Below are positions 6,241-12,724 of a stretch of 45,342 nucleotides of DNA, one piece after another. Source of the stretch: Streptomyces sp. UW30 (GTDB taxonomy: Bacteria > Actinomycetota > Actinomycetes > Streptomycetales > Streptomycetaceae); NCBI RefSeq assembly GCF_008042075.1, contig NZ_RDBN01000005.1, positions 282,549 through 327,890 on the forward strand, in the 5' to 3' direction. Positions within the stretch are counted from its first letter, which is position 1. Each line of letters begins with the position of its first letter. The notes under the pieces were generated by a model. The model was not told the DNA's origin. It saw only the letters and a program-made list of their open reading frames with translations, and did not search any database. Made by a program: the position numbers and the translations under genes.

Positions 6241-6807
6241 ATGACACGTCGACACGTCGGCGAGATCATCATCAGCCGAAGAGTGGTCCAGATCGGGCAT
6301 GAGGTCTATCCGCTCGCGAACATTTCCAGGGTTCAGACACTGCAACTCGTGTGGGGCGGAAGGCGAGCGACGTGGTATCCGCTACGGCCGCTTTTCATCG
6401 TCGTTCTCATCGTCTTGGGATTCCACGCGGCGGCGGAATTCATACCACCCGAACTGCCACCGGAGGTCGGCCCTGACGTCGAGGAGGTAGCCCGCCAGCT
6501 GGTGCCCCCCATCACCGCTGTCGCCGGGTTGATCGCCGCTTGCCTCCTGGGGCAGCTGGTCTACCGGCTCTTCATCAGGAGGCCGCAATTCGCTCTTGTC
6601 CTGGAGACGGCGGGAACGCAGTACACCGCGTTGTCCGGAACCGATGCCTCCGAGATTCACCGGATCAAGAACGTCATTGTCGGGGCGATCGAGAATCCGC
6701 CTTCCCAGCCGACCTCCGTACAAGTGCACGGAGATGTGGTGATGGGCGACAAGGCCGGCCGGGACCAGTACAAGATGAGCGGAAGTGGGAACCGTTCGTT
6801 CACCTGA
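6241..6807 (+). CDS. DUF6232 membrane protein with C-terminal GDK motif
   Basis: This 188-aa protein's N-terminus (ISRRVVQIGHEVYPLANISR, then VQTLQLV) fits the actinobacterial DUF6232 family. Two membrane helices follow (about residues 48-65, PLFIVVLIVLGFHAAAEFI, and 85-110, ITAVAGLIAACLLGQLVYRL), then a cytoplasmic-looking domain (FALVLETAGTQYTALSGTD, DASEIHRIKNVIVGAIENPP). The tail carries HGDVVMGDKAGRDQYK, and the next protein begins with nearly the same 16 residues. Start ATG 6241 has a GGGGGA SD. An in-frame ATG at 6220 is less well placed. The function is unknown. The shared tail motif suggests interaction or co-assembly with the product of 6829-7203. Confidence 0.75.
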   Translation: MTRRHVGEIIISRRVVQIGHEVYPLANISRVQTLQLVWGGRRATWYPLRPLFIVVLIVLGFHAAAEFIPPELPPEVGPDVEEVARQLVPPITAVAGLIAACLLGQLVYRLFIRRPQFALVLETAGTQYTALSGTDASEIHRIKNVIVGAIENPPSQPTSVQVHGDVVMGDKAGRDQYKMSGSGNRSFT

Positions 6808-6828
6808 ACACCGTCGAAGGGCTGGGAA

Positions 6829-7203
6829 ATGTCTCACTCCGGATATGGGGAACACATTCACGGGGACGTGGTGCACGGCGACAAAGTAGGTCGTGACCAG
6901 TACAAGGCCGGCGACAACGCCCACATCACGGTCACCAACCAAGAGGGACCGTCCCGAGCAGAAATCGACGCCGCGATCGTCGAATTGCGTTCGTTCGTGG
7001 AGGAGTTGGCAGCCCGAGGCCTGGTCGGTCCCGACGGCTCCGTGATGGATCCCGGCGCGGTCGTCGCAGCCGTGCAGTCCCAACCGAGCCGCCTGCGGGC
7101 TCTCGGCCGGGCGGTTTCCGGTGGGGCCCGTGACGCCGTCCTCTCCGCTGTTCAGGGAGGCGTGGCCGCGCTGGTCACCGCCTTGGTCCGGCCCATGTCC
7201 TGA
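6829..7203 (+). CDS. Small protein with N-terminal GDVV-GDK motif
   Basis: This 124-aa protein has HGDVVHGDKVGRDQYK at residues 11-26, an AGDNAHITVTNQ strand-like segment, a charged helix (SRAEIDAAIVELRSFVEELA, likely coiled coil) and an amphipathic or hydrophobic C-terminal part (GARDAVLSAVQGGVAALVTAL). There is no signal peptide. Start ATG 6829 lies 21 bp after the DUF6232 gene, so the two are co-transcribed. I know GD-x-x-GDK stretches as N-terminal beta-type modules in multidomain signalling and conflict proteins of actinobacteria and cyanobacteria, but I cannot assign a function here. The shared motif in two adjacent genes is the main clue. Confidence 0.68.
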   Translation: MSHSGYGEHIHGDVVHGDKVGRDQYKAGDNAHITVTNQEGPSRAEIDAAIVELRSFVEELAARGLVGPDGSVMDPGAVVAAVQSQPSRLRALGRAVSGGARDAVLSAVQGGVAALVTALVRPMS

Positions 7204-7254
7204 GGATGCTGGACCCATTGAGGTCCGCGTCACGGGGGAATATCGGGGGAGCAC

Positions 7255-8523
7255 ATGGCACGTACCGCGCGACAATTACGTACAGCAACCGTTCTGGGAT
7301 TCCGCACCTTCACACTCAGGACCGCAGGAGCGTTCCTCGCCTTCGCCATTGTCCTCGGGTCCGTGACCGGCCTGGCGTGCGTGGCCCGTACGGTCGCCGC
7401 GGAGGCGGTCGGGTATCTCGCCGAGGACGCCTTCTTCAGCGGTGGCCTCGGTGACGGCCTGAAGCTTGGGCGCAACCTGACCGACCAGGGTGGCTCACGC
7501 AAGGGCAACGAGCAGGGACTGTACGGCGGCAGCGCCGAGATCGACGTATGCGATCCGGACCTGCTGATCGACTTCCTGCTGCGGGCGGGCAACGGCAAGA
7601 AGAAGGCCGCCTGGGCCAAGGCCCTGGGGGTCGGCGCCAAGAACAAGAACGTGAGGAAGTTCGTCAAGTCCCTCACCGAAGTCGTCCTCGCCAACGACAC
7701 CCTCGTCGCCAACCACGGCTACAAGAAGGGCCGTGCCAACCGCTACGACGCCGTCCTCGAAGCGGGTACCGCCGTACTCGTCGACGTGTTCGGGGTGCCA
7801 CGCGTGAAGTGCAACTGCGGCAACCCGCTGGCGGTGAGCGAGCACGAACCCGGCGATGTGAAAGTCGAGTTCAAGGGCAAAGGCAAGGGCAACAAGGAGT
7901 GGAAGGTCAAGAAGGACCAGGTCGTGCGAGTCGAGAAGGCCGAGCAACCGCAGAAGTCCCTCACCGTCGTGGATGTGAAGGACCCCGACGAGCAGGTCGA
8001 GATCGACTTGCCCGAGGATCCCGATCTGACGGGCGGCGGCGACGGGGAGAGCAGTGAGTCGCCGAGCGCGGAGCTGGTCGAGATTCCGCAGACCAGGGGC
8101 TTGTCCGAAGCCGACGCAACCCAGCAGTTGGAGGCCGTGGGCCTCGTCGTCGAGACACGGACGGTGGACGACCCCGATGTGTCTGCGGGGCTCGTCGCCG
8201 GCACCGAACCGGAGGGCGGCGGGACCGCAGCCGTTGGCTCCACGGTGACCTTGCTGGTCGCGGCAGAGCCGACGGACCCGGGAACGGTGACCGTGCCCAA
8301 CGTCGTGGGCTTGTCCCAGGCGGCGGCGGAACAGGAGATCAACGGCGCCGGGCTGGTCGCCGCCGTCAGCACCGCGCCCGCCTCCGCCGAGCAGGCCGGC
8401 CTGGTCATCCAGCAGGAGCCCACGGGAGGCGAGGCCGCGGCAGGCTCCACGGTGACCCTGGTAGTGGGCGTGGAATCGGTGGGCGAGGAATTCATCGGTG
8501 GCACGGACACGGGCACCGGATGA
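7255..8523 (+). CDS. DUF6777 protein with two PASTA domains
   Basis: This 422-aa protein has an N-terminal membrane helix (about 25-45), a DUF6777 domain at about 50-190 (GLYGGSAEIDVCDPDLLIDF, AAWAKALGV, FVKSLTEVVLANDTLVANHG, AVLEAGTAVLVDVFGVPRVK, CNCGNPLAVSE) and a K/E-rich linker. Two PASTA repeats follow: VEIPQTRGLSEADATQQLEA at about 280 and VTVPNVVGLSQAAAEQEING at about 345. PASTA modules bind muropeptides in the wall, so the protein is probably a membrane-anchored cell-wall sensor or scaffold. Start ATG 7255 has GGGGGA upstream. It follows the two GDK-motif genes at a 51-bp gap and precedes the eccC relic. Confidence 0.85.
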   Translation: MARTARQLRTATVLGFRTFTLRTAGAFLAFAIVLGSVTGLACVARTVAAEAVGYLAEDAFFSGGLGDGLKLGRNLTDQGGSRKGNEQGLYGGSAEIDVCDPDLLIDFLLRAGNGKKKAAWAKALGVGAKNKNVRKFVKSLTEVVLANDTLVANHGYKKGRANRYDAVLEAGTAVLVDVFGVPRVKCNCGNPLAVSEHEPGDVKVEFKGKGKGNKEWKVKKDQVVRVEKAEQPQKSLTVVDVKDPDEQVEIDLPEDPDLTGGGDGESSESPSAELVEIPQTRGLSEADATQQLEAVGLVVETRTVDDPDVSAGLVAGTEPEGGGTAAVGSTVTLLVAAEPTDPGTVTVPNVVGLSQAAAEQEINGAGLVAAVSTAPASAEQAGLVIQQEPTGGEAAAGSTVTLVVGVESVGEEFIGGTDTGTG

Positions 8524-8639
8524 GGGGGGCCAGTCCTACGGGGCGAGCGGCCTGTACGGCTGCCCTGCCCCGAGGCCGGCTCAGGGTGGGTACCTCCCGG
8601 TCCCAGGCGCCGGTGCCGGACCCGCGCGCGGGCCGGGAC

Positions 8640-9025
8640 GACCCGCAGGCTGACACCGTCCTCGACGTCATCGTCCGCTGGCTCACCGGCCAGGGCCCGG
8701 CCCCCGCCGGCTCACCGGCCAGGGCCCGGCCGCACACCGCGTGTGGTTGCCGCCGCTGGACAACCCGCCCTCGCTGGACAGCCTGCTGCCCGGCCTCGCC
8801 GGGGTCGAGGGCCGAGGGCCGAGGCCTGACCCGGCCCGACTATGAGGGTGCGGGGCGCCTCATCGTGCCGCTCGGGGGCGTCGACAAGCCCTTCGAGTAG
8901 CGGCGCGACACGCTGTACCGGGACTTCTCCGGCGCGGCCGGCCACAGGCAGATCGTCGGCGGCCCCCAGTCGGGCAAGTCGACACTGCTGCGGACGGGGC
9001 TCATGGGGGAGGAGGATCGGCACTG
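8640..9025 (+). pseudogene. Decayed eccC (type VII secretion ATPase) fragment
   Basis: Pieces of EccC can be read in order in different frames: [16 protein letters not shown]; then [20 protein letters not shown]; then [20 protein letters not shown] and KPFE; then RRDTLYRDFSGAAGHRQIVG and GPQSGKSTLLRT, which includes a Walker A motif. Three lesions stop expression: a 29-bp tandem duplication at 8680-8731, a second frame change near 8810 where GGGCCGAG is repeated, and an in-frame TAG after KPFE (8898-8900), probably from a CAG Gln codon. The fragment covers the junction into an ATPase domain of an EccC of over 1300 aa, and no other ESX genes are in the window. It is a relic only. Confidence 0.72.
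8680..8731 (+). repeat. 29-bp-period duplication in the eccC relic
   Basis: GGCTCACCGGCCAGGGCCCG (continuing to 8702) recurs at 8709-8731. Since 29 is not a multiple of three, the duplication shifts the eccC reading frame at this point. Confidence 0.85.
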
Positions 9026-9399
9026 ACGGCCCCGCCTTCGGCCTCGACCGTCATCCGCACCCCCACCCGCACCCCCCACCCGGCCATCGCCCCGGCCTCC
9101 GCCTCCAGTACGTGCCGTGAACGAAGCCGGGGCAGGCCCAGTCGCCCCGGCGGCATGGTGCGTACGGCGATGACCTTCAGCCGTCGGTCGAGATAGGCGA
9201 CGTCGATGGGCATGCGCATCCGGAAGGTGTGCACGCTGCCGGCCGGCGTGAGCAGCATCGCGCCGTCGACCGTGTCCCGCCCCAGCAGCCCCCTCGTACG
9301 GGCCCGGTACGACGAGGCGATTTCCAGGGGCACCGACACGTCACCCCGCTCGCCGTGAACGACGAGCACCCCCCGCCCATCACGCAGGCGTCGCCCCAT
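9001..9399 (-). CDS. DUF192 family protein
   Basis: This 132-aa protein fits DUF192, a small beta-rich domain. It has VPLEIASSYRARTRGLLGRD, MLLTPAGSVHTFRMRMPIDV, AYLDRRLKVIAVRTM, PGRLGLPRLRSRHVLEAEAG. The order 'R-GLLGR', 'HTF-M-PID' and 'VLE-AG' is the family signature. The biochemical role of DUF192 is not established. No signal peptide is evident, unlike many homologues. The C-terminus (EGGAVSADPPPP) is low-complexity and its 3' end overlaps the last 25 bases of the eccC relic on the other strand. It is divergent from the monooxygenase at 9460. Confidence 0.85.
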   Translation of the reverse strand: MGRRLRDGRGVLVVHGERGDVSVPLEIASSYRARTRGLLGRDTVDGAMLLTPAGSVHTFRMRMPIDVAYLDRRLKVIAVRTMPPGRLGLPRLRSRHVLEAEAGAMAGWGVRVGVRMTVEAEGGAVSADPPPP

Positions 9400-9424
9400 C
9401 CTCAGCCACCTCCTCGATTTCCTG

Positions 9425-9453
9425 TTGTCCGCCGAGTGCTACCCGGGTAGGAA
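9425..9453 (+). promoter_or_regulatory. Possible promoter for a leaderless transcript
   Basis: TTGTCC (9425-9430), 17 bp and TAGGAA (9448-9453) are followed only six bases later by ATG 9460. This is the layout of leaderless streptomycete transcripts. The -10 overlaps an AGGAAGG that could instead serve as an SD, so the call is tentative. Confidence 0.35.
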
Positions 9454-9459
9454 GGCCCC

Positions 9460-10338
9460 ATGACCGGACTCGGCGCAGTATTCCGCCCCCAGCTGGCCCC
9501 CGAACGTCTCCGATCCGTAGCCCGGCTCGCCGAAGAGGCGGGTCTCGAAGAGCTGTGGCTCTGGGAGGACTGCTTCCGGGAGGGAGGGATCTCCACCGCG
9601 GCGGCCGCCCTCGCCTGGACCGAGCGGATCCGCGTCGGCATCGGACTCCTCCCCGTGCCGTTGCGCAACGTCGCGATCACCGCCATGGAGGCCGCCAGTC
9701 TGTACCGGATGTTCCCGGGGCGGCCGATCCTCGCCGTCGGACATGGCGTGCAGGACTGGATGGGGCAGGTCGGGGCACGGGTCGAGTCGCCGGTGACGCT
9801 GCTGCGGGAGCATCTCGACGTGCTGCGGGCCCTGTTGCGCGGAGAGAGGGTGACCGTCGAGGGGCGGTACGTCAGGCTCGACGACGTCGCACTCGACTGG
9901 CCGCCCGCCGAGCCGGTGCCCGTCATCGCCGGCGTCACCGGGCCCCGCTCGCTGCGGCTGGCCGGTGAGGCGGCCGACGGGACGCTGCTCACCGCGTCGA
10001 CCTCGCCGGAGGGCGTGCGCAAGGCGCGCCAGCTCATCGACGAGGGGCGGGAGTCGGCGGGACGCTCCGATGCTGAGCCGCACGGGATCGTCGTCTATCT
10101 GCTCACCGCCACCGGTCCCGACGGGGCCGCCCGGCTCAAGGCCGAGCTCGCCGAGGAAGGGCTCGCGTCCGTGTCCGACCTGGGCGTCGCCGGGGACGCG
10201 GGGGCCGTTGCGAAGGCGGTCCAGCGGCTCGCGGACGCCGGCGCGGACACCGTCGTGCTCCAGCCGACTGGGGACGAGCCCGATCCGGAGGGGTTCGTGC
10301 GGTTCGTGGCGGAGGAAGTGCGGCCGTTGGTGCCGTAG
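9460..10338 (+). CDS. LLM-class (F420/FMN) flavin-dependent oxidoreductase
   Basis: This 292-aa luciferase-like monooxygenase has a TIM-barrel layout. Recognisable blocks are LRSVARLAEEAGLEELWLWED, RIRVGIGLLPVPLRNVAITA, ASLYRMFPGRPILAVGHGVQ, SPVTLLREHLDVLRALLRGE and GPRSLRLAGEAADGTLLTAS. The 'GHG' turn and the 'E-LDVLRALL-GE-V' segment are typical of actinobacterial F420-dependent members. The substrate cannot be told from the sequence. The gene stands alone, divergent from DUF192, and a small hairpin follows its stop. Confidence 0.9.
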   Translation: MTGLGAVFRPQLAPERLRSVARLAEEAGLEELWLWEDCFREGGISTAAAALAWTERIRVGIGLLPVPLRNVAITAMEAASLYRMFPGRPILAVGHGVQDWMGQVGARVESPVTLLREHLDVLRALLRGERVTVEGRYVRLDDVALDWPPAEPVPVIAGVTGPRSLRLAGEAADGTLLTASTSPEGVRKARQLIDEGRESAGRSDAEPHGIVVYLLTATGPDGAARLKAELAEEGLASVSDLGVAGDAGAVAKAVQRLADAGADTVVLQPTGDEPDPEGFVRFVAEEVRPLVP

Positions 10339-10340
10339 CA

Positions 10341-10357
10341 GCGCGGGCCGCCCGCGC
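10341..10357 (+). terminator. Short GC hairpin after the monooxygenase gene
   Basis: GCGCGGG-CCG-CCCGCGC is a perfect 7-bp stem with a 3-nt loop, beginning 3 bp after the stop. There is no U-tract, as is usual for streptomycete terminators. Confidence 0.4.
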
Positions 10358-10402
10358 CGCCTGCTCGGGCCCGTTGTCAGTGGCTCCTGCCAGACTCCTG
10401 AA

Positions 10403-10879
10403 ATGAGCGACGACATCGCGGACGTACGCATCCGGGACGTTCTGGACTCCGACCTGGAGGCGTTCCTCGCCTACGAGCACGACCAGGAGGCCGTCCGGCG
10501 GTCGAGGTTCACGCCCCGGCCGCGGGACGCCTTCCTGAAGCACTGGCGGACGAGCGTGCTCGGGGACGAGACCTGCCTGGTGCAGACCGTCGTGGCCGGG
10601 GGCGACGTGGCCGGGCACGTCGTCGCCTGGTGGGAGGGCGAGCGCCGCTTCCTCGGCTACTGGCTCGGACGGCCGTACTGGGGCCGGGGCGTCGGCACAC
10701 AGGCCCTCGCCCTCTTCCTCGCCCTGGAGCGGACCCGCCCCCTGTACGCCGACCCCTTCCACGCCAACACCGCGTCCGTACGGCTCCTCGAACGGCACGG
10801 CTTCCGGCACGCCGGCACACTCAGACACGGCGACCACGAGCATGTGCTGCTCGTGCTTCCCGATCAACCCGGCGGCTGA
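10403..10879 (+). CDS. GNAT-family N-acetyltransferase
   Basis: This 158-aa protein has the RimJ/RimL-like GNAT layout: an N-terminal strand and helix (VRIRDVLDSDLEAFLAYEHD), the central LGYWLGRPYWGRGVGTQALA segment whose RGVGT is the acetyl-CoA pyrophosphate loop, and the C-terminal NTASVRLLERHGFRHAGTLR block. The acceptor (a small amine, antibiotic or protein N-terminus) is unknown. Start ATG 10403 gives the natural N-terminus MSDDIADVRIRD. The frame remains open upstream to 9965 but that lies inside the monooxygenase gene. Its 3' end overlaps the convergent DinB gene by 16 bp. Confidence 0.9.
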   Translation: MSDDIADVRIRDVLDSDLEAFLAYEHDQEAVRRSRFTPRPRDAFLKHWRTSVLGDETCLVQTVVAGGDVAGHVVAWWEGERRFLGYWLGRPYWGRGVGTQALALFLALERTRPLYADPFHANTASVRLLERHGFRHAGTLRHGDHEHVLLVLPDQPGG

Positions 10880-11361
10880 TCCCCCGTCGCCCCGTCGAGC
10901 AGTTCCCGCACGATGTCCATGTGGCCCGTGTGCCGTGCCGTCTCCTCGATCATGTGGACGAGCACCCACCGCAGGGACACCTCCGCGTCCCGCCACGACG
11001 GCTGCCCCAGGTCCGTCAGCGACCGCTCGGCGATCATGCGGTCGGCCGCGGCGCGCGCACGGCCGTAGAAATCGACGATCTGCTGCGTCGTCTCGCCCTG
11101 GTCGGCTCGCATGTCCTCGTCGCTGTACGGGTCGAACCACAGCGGCTCCACCTCGCCGCCGAAGACCGACACGAACCAGCCGTACTCCACCGAGCCGAGG
11201 TGCTTGACCAGGCCCAGCAGGCTCGTGCCCGTCGGGGTCATCGGGCGGCGCAGCTGCTCGTCGTCCAGCCCCTCCAACTTCCACAGCACCGCGTCCCGGT
11301 GCCGGTCCAGGCTCGCCCGGAGCGTTTCCTTCTCACCCGCCGTGTACGTCGAGTTCGTCAT
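10864..11361 (-). CDS. DinB/DUF664-family protein
   Basis: This 165-aa four-helix-bundle protein of the DinB/YfiT type fits the DUF664 branch: ETLRASLDRHRDAVLWKLEG, TPTGTSLLGLVKHLGSVEYG, then SLRWVLVHMIEETARHTGHM. The His residues in VKHLG and in HM-EETARHTGH form the usual metal-binding triad. Members can be thiol-dependent enzymes (mycothiol or bacillithiol S-transferases) or of unknown activity. I chose ATG 11361 (MTNSTYTAG), since the frame extends upstream to 11784 only as antisense of the methyltransferase. It is convergent with GNAT and divergent from the methyltransferase gene, with 43 bp between their starts. Confidence 0.88.
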   Translation of the reverse strand: MTNSTYTAGEKETLRASLDRHRDAVLWKLEGLDDEQLRRPMTPTGTSLLGLVKHLGSVEYGWFVSVFGGEVEPLWFDPYSDEDMRADQGETTQQIVDFYGRARAAADRMIAERSLTDLGQPSWRDAEVSLRWVLVHMIEETARHTGHMDIVRELLDGATGDQPPG

Positions 11362-11404
11362 GGCGCCGAAAACTAGCAGCGGCCACTGACAGCGCCCTGC
11401 GATC

Positions 11405-12199
11405 ATGCACCGCATGGGACAGGGAAACGGGTCGTTCGAGGAGCTCGTCGCCGAGGGCGCCGCCGTGCCCACCGAGGGCTGGGACTTCTCCTGGTTCGAG
11501 GGGCGGGCCAGCGAGGCGCGGCCCAGCTGGGGGTATGCCGTCGCGGTGGCCGACCGGCTGGCCGGAGCGAGCGCGGCGCTCGACCTGCAGACCGGGGGAG
11601 GGGAGGTCCTCGACTTCGCCCTCGGCCGGGCCCCGAAGGCTCCCGTGCTCACCGTCGCCACCGAGGGCTGGCCGCCGAACGTCGCCAAGGCCACCGCCCT
11701 GCTCGCCGCGCGCGGCGTCGCGGTCGTCGCCTCGCCCGAGGACGCCCCGCTGCCGTTCGCCGACGAGGCGTTCGACCTGGTCACGAGCCGGCACCCGGTT
11801 CAGGCCCGCTGGCCGGAGATCGCCCGCGTGCTGCGGCCCGGCGGCACCTACTTCGCGCAGCACGTCGGACCCCACAGCGTCTTCGAGCTGGTCGAGTACT
11901 TCCTCGGCCCCCAGCCCGACGAGGTCCGCGGCGGCCGGGACCCGGAGCGCGAACGCGCCGACGCCGAGGCCGCCGGCCTGGAGGTCGTCGACCTGCGTGC
12001 CGAGGAACTCCGCATCGAGTTCCACGACATCGCGGCCGTCGTCCACTTCCTGCGCAAGGTCGTCTGGATGGTGCCCGGCTTCACCGTCGAGGCCTACGAG
12101 CCCCGACTGCGCGCCCTGCACGAGCGGATCGAGTCCGACGGGCCCTTCGTCGCGCACAGCACCCGCCACCTCTTCGACGCCCGCAAACCCGGCGCCTGA
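11405..12199 (+). CDS. Class I SAM-dependent methyltransferase
   Basis: This protein of 264 aa (261 aa if ATG 11414 is used) has a Rossmann-fold methyltransferase core. Motif I is degenerate (AALDLQTGGGEVLDFAL), motif II reads VLTVATEGWPPNV, and the later blocks are PLPFADEAFDLVTSRHPVQA, the 'arginine/proline' loop EIARVLRPGGTYFAQHVGPH, and a long C-terminal part. The pattern matches a streptomycete 'methyltransferase domain' family whose substrates are small molecules. No partner genes indicate a pathway. Confidence 0.85.
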   Translation: MHRMGQGNGSFEELVAEGAAVPTEGWDFSWFEGRASEARPSWGYAVAVADRLAGASAALDLQTGGGEVLDFALGRAPKAPVLTVATEGWPPNVAKATALLAARGVAVVASPEDAPLPFADEAFDLVTSRHPVQARWPEIARVLRPGGTYFAQHVGPHSVFELVEYFLGPQPDEVRGGRDPERERADAEAAGLEVVDLRAEELRIEFHDIAAVVHFLRKVVWMVPGFTVEAYEPRLRALHERIESDGPFVAHSTRHLFDARKPGA

Positions 12200-12204
12200 G
12201 CCCG

Positions 12205-12224
12205 CCGCACGCTCACGCGTGCGG
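12205..12224. terminator. Hairpin between convergent genes
   Basis: CCGCACG-N6-CGTGCGG gives a 7-bp stem six bases after the methyltransferase stop. It partly overlaps the end of the minus-strand fragment. It may serve as a terminator for either strand. Confidence 0.35.
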
Positions 12225-12496
12225 GCCGACCGTCACCTCCCCGACCGCCAACTCCGCCTTCGCCTCCAGCACTTCCCCCACCCGCTCCGCCTGCTCGCCC
12301 AGCTCCCGCTCCAGCCGGGCCGTCGGCCGCCGCCCGACCAACTCCACCGTCACCGTCGTACGACGGCCCTGGCGGCGCTGGTGCCAGACCCCGGCGACCC
12401 GGCCGTCCACCAGCACCACCGGAAAGTTCCCGGCCTGGCCGCCCGCCAGCGCCCGCCGGTACGCCTCCCCGGGGAACAGCGACTCACGCGGCTGAG
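12213..12496 (-). pseudogene. C-terminal piece of an AlkZ-like winged-helix protein
   Basis: On the minus strand about 90 residues remain: ESLFPGEAYRRALAGGQAGN, FPVVLVDGRVAGVWHQRRQG, RRTTVTVELVG, then ERELGEQAERVGEVLEAK and the C-terminus. This is the closing part (beta 'V-VDGRVAGVW' followed by a helix) of the HTH_42/AlkZ family (winged-helix DNA-binding, DNA-glycosylase-like). The normal protein is about 350-400 aa. Upstream the homology stops at about 12496, where a segment of the same kind of protein continues on the opposite strand (12497-12585). The gene is therefore broken by inversion and deletion. Confidence 0.6.
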
Positions 12497-12724
12497 CGGC
12501 AGTTCCTGACCCGTCCCGCCGTGCCCGGCACCCCGGTCGCGGAGGTGGTCGGGGCGATGCTGGGCGCGCATGCGCAGGTGCTGTCCAGCGCCCGCCGGTA
12601 CGCCTCCCCGGGGAACAGCGACTCACGCGGCTGAGCGGCAGTTCCTGACCCGTCCCGCCGTGCCCGGCACCCCGGTCGCGGAGGTGGTCGGGGCGATGCT
12701 GGGCGCGCATGCGCAGGTGCTGTC
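12446..12724 (+). repeat. 139-bp perfect tandem duplication
   Basis: Positions 12446-12584 are repeated at 12585-12723 (the match extends to 12724) without any difference that I can see. Each unit contains about 50 bp of the minus-strand AlkZ-like C-terminal part and about 90 bp of the plus-strand N-terminal-like part, so the inversion came before the duplication. Confidence 0.92.
12497..12585 (+). pseudogene. N-terminal-like piece of an AlkZ-like protein, inverted
   Basis: In the plus-strand frame starting at 12497 the translation is RQFLTRPAVPGTPVAEVVGA followed by MLGAHAQVLS. This resembles the 'R-LL-RPA--VAEVV--L-G-HAQ--SA' opening of AlkZ/HTH_42 winged-helix proteins. A second copy occupies 12636-12724, where it continues SAP into the phosphatase 5' region. 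The orientation is opposite to the C-terminal piece at 12213-12496. Recognition rests on one short conserved block. Confidence 0.5.

Noticed and set aside
8640..9025. A working EccC or a new small ATPase gene
   Set aside because: Two frame shifts and an in-frame stop interrupt it, and the Walker A segment is followed by a stop within about ten residues.
9965..10402. GNAT gene starting inside the monooxygenase gene
   Set aside because: The added residues are Arg/Ser/Pro-rich frame-shifted sequence. MSDDIADVRIRD is the natural GNAT N-terminus.
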